From contig JAUMWZ010000039.1 of assembly GCA_030529405.1 (NCBI GenBank), positions 1 through 10,527 of the forward strand: DNA of 10,527 nt, given 5' to 3'. This document shows, one piece after another, positions 7,022 to 10,527 of the stretch (position 1 is its first letter; each line of letters starts with the position of its first letter). The notes under the pieces were generated by a model. The model saw only the letters and a program-made list of their open reading frames with translations. It was not told where the DNA came from and ran no database searches. Origin of the DNA: Bacteroides sp. GTDB lineage: Bacteria > Bacteroidota > Bacteroidia > Bacteroidales > Bacteroidaceae. A program made the position numbers and the translations under genes.

Positions 7022-7141
7022 TTCATAGGCTTTATTATCCTTTTTATCAGAGATGTATGTAAAGGAACAAAAGCAAAGGAGGAGTATACAAACAAAACAG
7101 ACAAAAACGCATAGAATCACTTACTAACTAAGTAAAAACAA

Positions 7142-8800
7142 ATGGATATGAAGATATTTAATAAGATGACTAAAGTCCTAATGGCAATAACTTTATTGCT
7201 TACTGCATCTATTGTTTATGCATCGGACACGATAGTTGTAAAACAGACTCAGATACCTTTGCTCATTGAGCGTAACGACAACGTACTGTTTTATATAAGA
7301 GTAGATGCCAAAGAAAGCAAGGTTTTCAGCTCGCTAAATCTTAACTTGAACGGAACAAAAGACATAAAAGACATAAAGTCTATCAAATTGTATTACAGCG
7401 GTACAGAGGCTTTGCAGGACGTCAATAAGAACAGAATGGCACCTGTAGGCGAATACGTTTCAAGTCATAGAGTGGGCAACACCAAAAAGGCAATACCTTC
7501 TTACTCTATGCTTGTTGCAGAAGCTAAGAAACCTTCTGAAATTGTAAATCTAGTAGCTAATAAAAACTTATTTCCAGGCGTTAATTTCTTTTGGGTTAGT
7601 ATTGAAATGAAACCTAAAGCATCATTACACACATTGGTAAAAGCAGAGCTTACGGAGGTAAAACTAGACGGTAGAAAGGCAGAATGTAAATTCCTTTCTC
7701 CAAAAAACATCACTCACAGAATGGGAGTAGGCGTTCGTCATGCTGGCGATGATGGTTCGGCATCTTTCAGAATACCAGGACTTGTAACAACAAATAAGGG
7801 CACTTTACTTGGTGTGTATGATGTCAGATACAACAGCAGTGTAGACCTTCAAGAGCATGTTGATGTAGGATTGAGTCGCAGTACAGACGGAGGTAAGACA
7901 TGGGAAAAGATGCGTCTTCCGCTTGCTTTTGGAGAAACTGGAGGTCTACCATCTGGACAAAACGGAGTAGGTGACCCTTCTATACTTGTAGACAAACTTA
8001 CAAACACAATCTGGGTAATAGCTGCTTGGACTCACGGTATGGGCAATCAACGTGCATGGTGGAGTTCACATCCGGGTATGACAATGAATACTACCGCACA
8101 ACTTGTACTTGCAAAGAGTACTGACGATGGTAAAACTTGGTCGAAACCGATAAACATCACCGAGCAAGTGAAACACCCTGAATGGTATTTCTTACTACAA
8201 GGACCAGGTATGGGAATAACAATGCAAGACGGAACTCTTGTATTCCCGATACAATTTATCGACAAAACACGAGTTCCTAATGCAGGGGTAATGTATAGTA
8301 AAGATAGAGGCGAAACATGGAAGATACATAGTTTGGCTCGTACTAATACTACAGAATCGCAGGTAGCAGAGATAGAAGAGGGCGTACTTATGCTTAACAT
8401 GAGAGATAACAGAGGTGGCAGCAGGGCAGTAAGCATAACAAAAGACTTAGGAAAGACTTGGACTGAGCACCCATCTTCACGTAAGGCATTGCAAGAACCA
8501 GTATGTATGGCTAGCTTGATAAACGTTAAGGCAAAAGATAACGTACTTGGCAGAGATGTTCTTTTATTCTCAAACCCTAACACAACTAAGGGCAGACACC
8601 ACATAACAATAAAAGCAAGTCTTGACGGAGGATTAACATGGTTAGAGGCAAATCAGCTACTTATTGATGAAGCTGTAGGTTGGGGATACTCTTGCTTGAC
8701 TATGATAGACAGCGAAACAGTAGGAATTTTGTATGAAAGTAGTGTTGCACACATGACATTCCAATCTATAAAACTAAAAAACATTGTAAAGAAACCATAA
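7142..8800 (+). CDS. nanH: Exo-alpha-sialidase, GH33
   Basis: The 552-residue product starts with a Sec signal peptide (hydrophobic MAITLLLTASIVYA, cleavage near residue 27). An N-terminal beta-rich sialidase-associated domain spans roughly 28-190 and the six-bladed GH33 propeller follows. FRIP (209-212) carries the first arginine of the carboxylate-binding triad (R210); D235 fits the acid/base aspartate. Asp boxes of the form S/T-x-D-x-G-x-T-W begin at 247, 326, 386, 433 and 493. R421 or R424 and R485 can complete the arginine triad, E410 or E412 is the assisting glutamate, and Y516 in GYSCLT is the nucleophilic tyrosine. The catalytic set looks complete. It hydrolyses terminal sialic acids from host glycoconjugates in the periplasm or outside the cell. 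An in-frame ATG at 7148 is an alternative start. The hexosaminidase gene begins six bases after the stop. Confidence 0.93.
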   Translation: MDMKIFNKMTKVLMAITLLLTASIVYASDTIVVKQTQIPLLIERNDNVLFYIRVDAKESKVFSSLNLNLNGTKDIKDIKSIKLYYSGTEALQDVNKNRMAPVGEYVSSHRVGNTKKAIPSYSMLVAEAKKPSEIVNLVANKNLFPGVNFFWVSIEMKPKASLHTLVKAELTEVKLDGRKAECKFLSPKNITHRMGVGVRHAGDDGSASFRIPGLVTTNKGTLLGVYDVRYNSSVDLQEHVDVGLSRSTDGGKTWEKMRLPLAFGETGGLPSGQNGVGDPSILVDKLTNTIWVIAAWTHGMGNQRAWWSSHPGMTMNTTAQLVLAKSTDDGKTWSKPINITEQVKHPEWYFLLQGPGMGITMQDGTLVFPIQFIDKTRVPNAGVMYSKDRGETWKIHSLARTNTTESQVAEIEEGVLMLNMRDNRGGSRAVSITKDLGKTWTEHPSSRKALQEPVCMASLINVKAKDNVLGRDVLLFSNPNTTKGRHHITIKASLDGGLTWLEANQLLIDEAVGWGYSCLTMIDSETVGILYESSVAHMTFQSIKLKNIVKKP

Positions 8801-8806
8801 GCAAAC

Positions 8807-10527
8807 ATGATTAAAAGAGCAATCTTTTCGATAGCATTCTCTTTAGTTACTATCAGCACTTTGTGTGCTGGTGGTGCTAAAGAGAATGCTTTTTTATTGC
8901 CTAAGCCTAAGCAAATCGAATATAAGAGTGGATATTTTGTGCTTGATAATGTAAGCATAAAAAGCACGGTTCTGACCGACGAGATAAAGCAATATGTTGC
9001 AGACAATAAAGGCACCATTTCTGCCACAAGCAGAAAGCAAATAGTTATTGATATAGTAGACGATTTCAAACAATATACAATCAACAAGTCAGAGATATAT
9101 AGTTTGCAAGTCAGCGATATACAAATTAAAATCAAAGCATATACAGTTAAGGGAGCATACTGGGCACTAATGACTTTGAAACAATTAACCACTAAAACGG
9201 GGAATAAGAAAGCTAAGGTCAGAAAGTGCGAAGTGTTAGACTATCCAGCTTTCAGAATTAGAGGTTTTATGCACGACGTTGGGCGCAGTTTCATTTCTAT
9301 ATCCGAATTGAAACGCCAAATAGATGTTCTCTCACAATTTAAGATAAACGTTTTCCATTGGCATCTGACGGAAAATCAAGCATGGAGGCTTGAGAGCAAA
9401 ATATTTCCTATGCTAAACGACAGCGCAAATATGACTCGTCTGAAAGGTAAGTATTACACACTCGAGGAAGCTAAAGACTTGGTGGCTTACTGCAAGAAGA
9501 AAAACATGATGCTCATACCTGAAATTGATATGCCAGGACATAGTGCTGCCTTCGTAAGAACATTTAGGCACGACATGCAGAGTGCAGAGGGAATGAAGAT
9601 ATTGAAGCTACTCATTGACGAAGTGTGCGATACTTTTGACGTGCCATATCTACACATTGGCACAGACGAAGTAAAGTTTACAAACCCTACATTCGTATCT
9701 GATATGGTGAGCTATATCAGAGCAAAGGGCAAGAAAGTAATATCGTGGAATCCAGGGTGGAATTATAAGGTGGGAGAAATAGATATGACACAACTGTGGA
9801 GTTATCGTGGCAAAGCACAACAGGGTATTCCTGCCATAGATTCTCGCTTTCACTACATCAACCACTTTGATACTTTTGCCGACTTGGTAGCCTTATACAA
9901 CAGTAAGATATATAACCATTCGGTTGGCAACTATGATATTGCTGGGGTAATAATAGGTATATGGAACGACAGAGTTCTTAAAGATGAACAAAGCATTATG
10001 CTTGAAAATGGGTTCTATCCTAATATGCTTGCCATAGCAGAGAGAGCTTGGTGTGGCGGAGGAAGTGAATATTTTGACAAAAACGGAACTATGCTTCCTA
10101 CCGACAGAGATGATAAAGTGTTCAAAGACTTTGCTGATTTTGAAAGGAGATTGCTATACTATAAAGACAAAACGTTCAAAGGTTTTCCTTTTAAGTATGT
10201 AAAGCAAACAAATATAGAATGGGCAATTACCGACCAATTTCCTAATGGAGGAGATTTGACAAAGTCTTTTCCCCCAGAACAACAAATAGCAGACAGATAT
10301 GAATACGAAGGCAGTGAGTATCTAACTAAACGTGCAATTGGGGCTGGAATATATTTGCGCCACGTGTGGGGTAATACTGTTCCTTCTTTTTACAAAACTC
10401 CAAAAGAGAACCACACTGCATACGCTTACACTTACGTTTATTCTCAAAAGAAACAAACAGTGGGCTTAATGGCGGAGTTTCAAAACTACAGTCGTTCGGA
10501 AAGTGATGTTCCACCTCGTCAAGGAAA
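8807..10527 (+). CDS. Beta-N-acetylhexosaminidase, GH20 (3' end beyond the window)
   Basis: The frame from the ATG at 8807 stays open to the window edge (573 codons), so the C-terminus is missing. A Sec signal peptide (hydrophobic AIFSIAFSLVTISTLC) precedes a GH20b-type N-terminal domain (about 28-145). The TIM barrel follows, with DVGRSF (157-162), FHWHLTEN (183-190), PEIDMPGH (238-245) and HIGTDEV (283-289), where D287-E288 is the catalytic pair of substrate-assisted catalysis. After about residue 465 a further domain contains RAIGAGIYLRHVWG (509-522), as seen in Bacteroidetes hexosaminidases of sialidase loci. The Cys at residue 20 lacks a proper lipobox, so it is probably periplasmic rather than lipidated. 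It should remove terminal GlcNAc or GalNAc after desialylation. It lies six bases behind nanH, in the same operon. Odd feature: codons 90-113 coincide with a 22-bp repeat array. Confidence 0.93.
   Translation, partial: MIKRAIFSIAFSLVTISTLCAGGAKENAFLLPKPKQIEYKSGYFVLDNVSIKSTVLTDEIKQYVADNKGTISATSRKQIVIDIVDDFKQYTINKSEIYSLQVSDIQIKIKAYTVKGAYWALMTLKQLTTKTGNKKAKVRKCEVLDYPAFRIRGFMHDVGRSFISISELKRQIDVLSQFKINVFHWHLTENQAWRLESKIFPMLNDSANMTRLKGKYYTLEEAKDLVAYCKKKNMMLIPEIDMPGHSAAFVRTFRHDMQSAEGMKILKLLIDEVCDTFDVPYLHIGTDEVKFTNPTFVSDMVSYIRAKGKKVISWNPGWNYKVGEIDMTQLWSYRGKAQQGIPAIDSRFHYINHFDTFADLVALYNSKIYNHSVGNYDIAGVIIGIWNDRVLKDEQSIMLENGFYPNMLAIAERAWCGGGSEYFDKNGTMLPTDRDDKVFKDFADFERRLLYYKDKTFKGFPFKYVKQTNIEWAITDQFPNGGDLTKSFPPEQQIADRYEYEGSEYLTKRAIGAGIYLRHVWGNTVPSFYKTPKENHTAYAYTYVYSQKKQTVGLMAEFQNYSRSESDVPPRQG
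9074..9146. repeat. 22-bp repeat array 5, inside the hexosaminidase coding sequence (four units)
   Basis: Cores TATACAA (9074), TATATAG (9096), TATACAA (9118) and TATACAG (9140) are each exactly 22 bp apart, the same core and period as the four intergenic arrays. The unit at 9096 continues with TTTGCAAG, which is close to the intergenic unit. The array encodes residues 90-114 of the hexosaminidase. Because 22 is not a multiple of three, consecutive units are read in different frames, and units one and four share a frame and both give Tyr-Thr. The reading frame is intact. Confidence 0.7.

Noticed and set aside
6929..7114. A 61-codon open frame on the + strand before nanH
   Set aside because: It is read through repeat array 4 and the nanH promoter and leader. 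The hydrophobic stretch comes from TATATA-rich DNA, not from evident coding selection.
8047..8604. A 185-codon open frame on the - strand
   Set aside because: It lies wholly antisense to the conserved catalytic part of the sialidase and shows no family motif; it is a shadow of nanH.
8653..9192. A 179-codon open frame on the - strand
   Set aside because: It is antisense to the end of nanH and the start of the hexosaminidase gene, both of which have clear family motifs in the + frame.

Overview
The window looks like part of a Bacteroidota chromosome, most likely Bacteroidales. The reasons are a SusD/RagB-family lipoprotein-type gene, start codons with no Shine-Dalgarno sequence but A-rich leaders, several exact matches to the Bacteroidetes -7 promoter box TAnnTTTG, and a gene set resembling the sialic acid (nan) loci of Bacteroides fragilis and Tannerella forsythia. 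The DNA is AT-rich and every convincing gene is on the + strand. The genus cannot be fixed from the sequence alone.

Layout: the C-terminal part of a SusD-like glycan-binding protein (1-668) ends at a strong terminator. A YhcH/YjgK/YiaL-family gene (1115-1561) has its own promoter and terminator. An outer-membrane beta-barrel gene follows (1815-2960) with its own promoter. Next comes a transport and catabolic unit: MFS transporter nanT (3307-4572), N-acetylneuraminate lyase nanA (4688-5605) and an AGE-type N-acylglucosamine 2-epimerase nanE (5621-6808), closed by a stem-loop. The last unit has an exo-sialidase nanH (7142-8800) and, six bases later, a GH20 beta-hexosaminidase (8807 to the window end, incomplete).

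Inferred pathway: NanH releases terminal sialic acid from host glycans and the hexosaminidase then trims the exposed HexNAc. The SusD-like protein (with a SusC partner presumably upstream) and perhaps the barrel protein bring sugars across the outer membrane. NanT carries sialic acid into the cytoplasm and the YhcH protein may speed anomer interconversion. NanA cleaves it to ManNAc and pyruvate, and NanE converts ManNAc to GlcNAc. No kinase, deacetylase or O-acetylesterase gene is visible in the window.

The most unusual content is non-genic. Four intergenic gaps hold arrays of a degenerate, palindromic 22-bp unit whose TATAYAG cores recur almost exactly every 22 bp (array 1: 861-977; array 2: 3038-3130; array 3: 4573-4682; array 4: 6922-7016). 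A fifth array with the same period lies inside the hexosaminidase coding sequence (9074-9146). One intergenic array fills nearly the whole nanT-nanA gap, and another runs into the promoter of nanH. I do not recognise this repeat as a described element.
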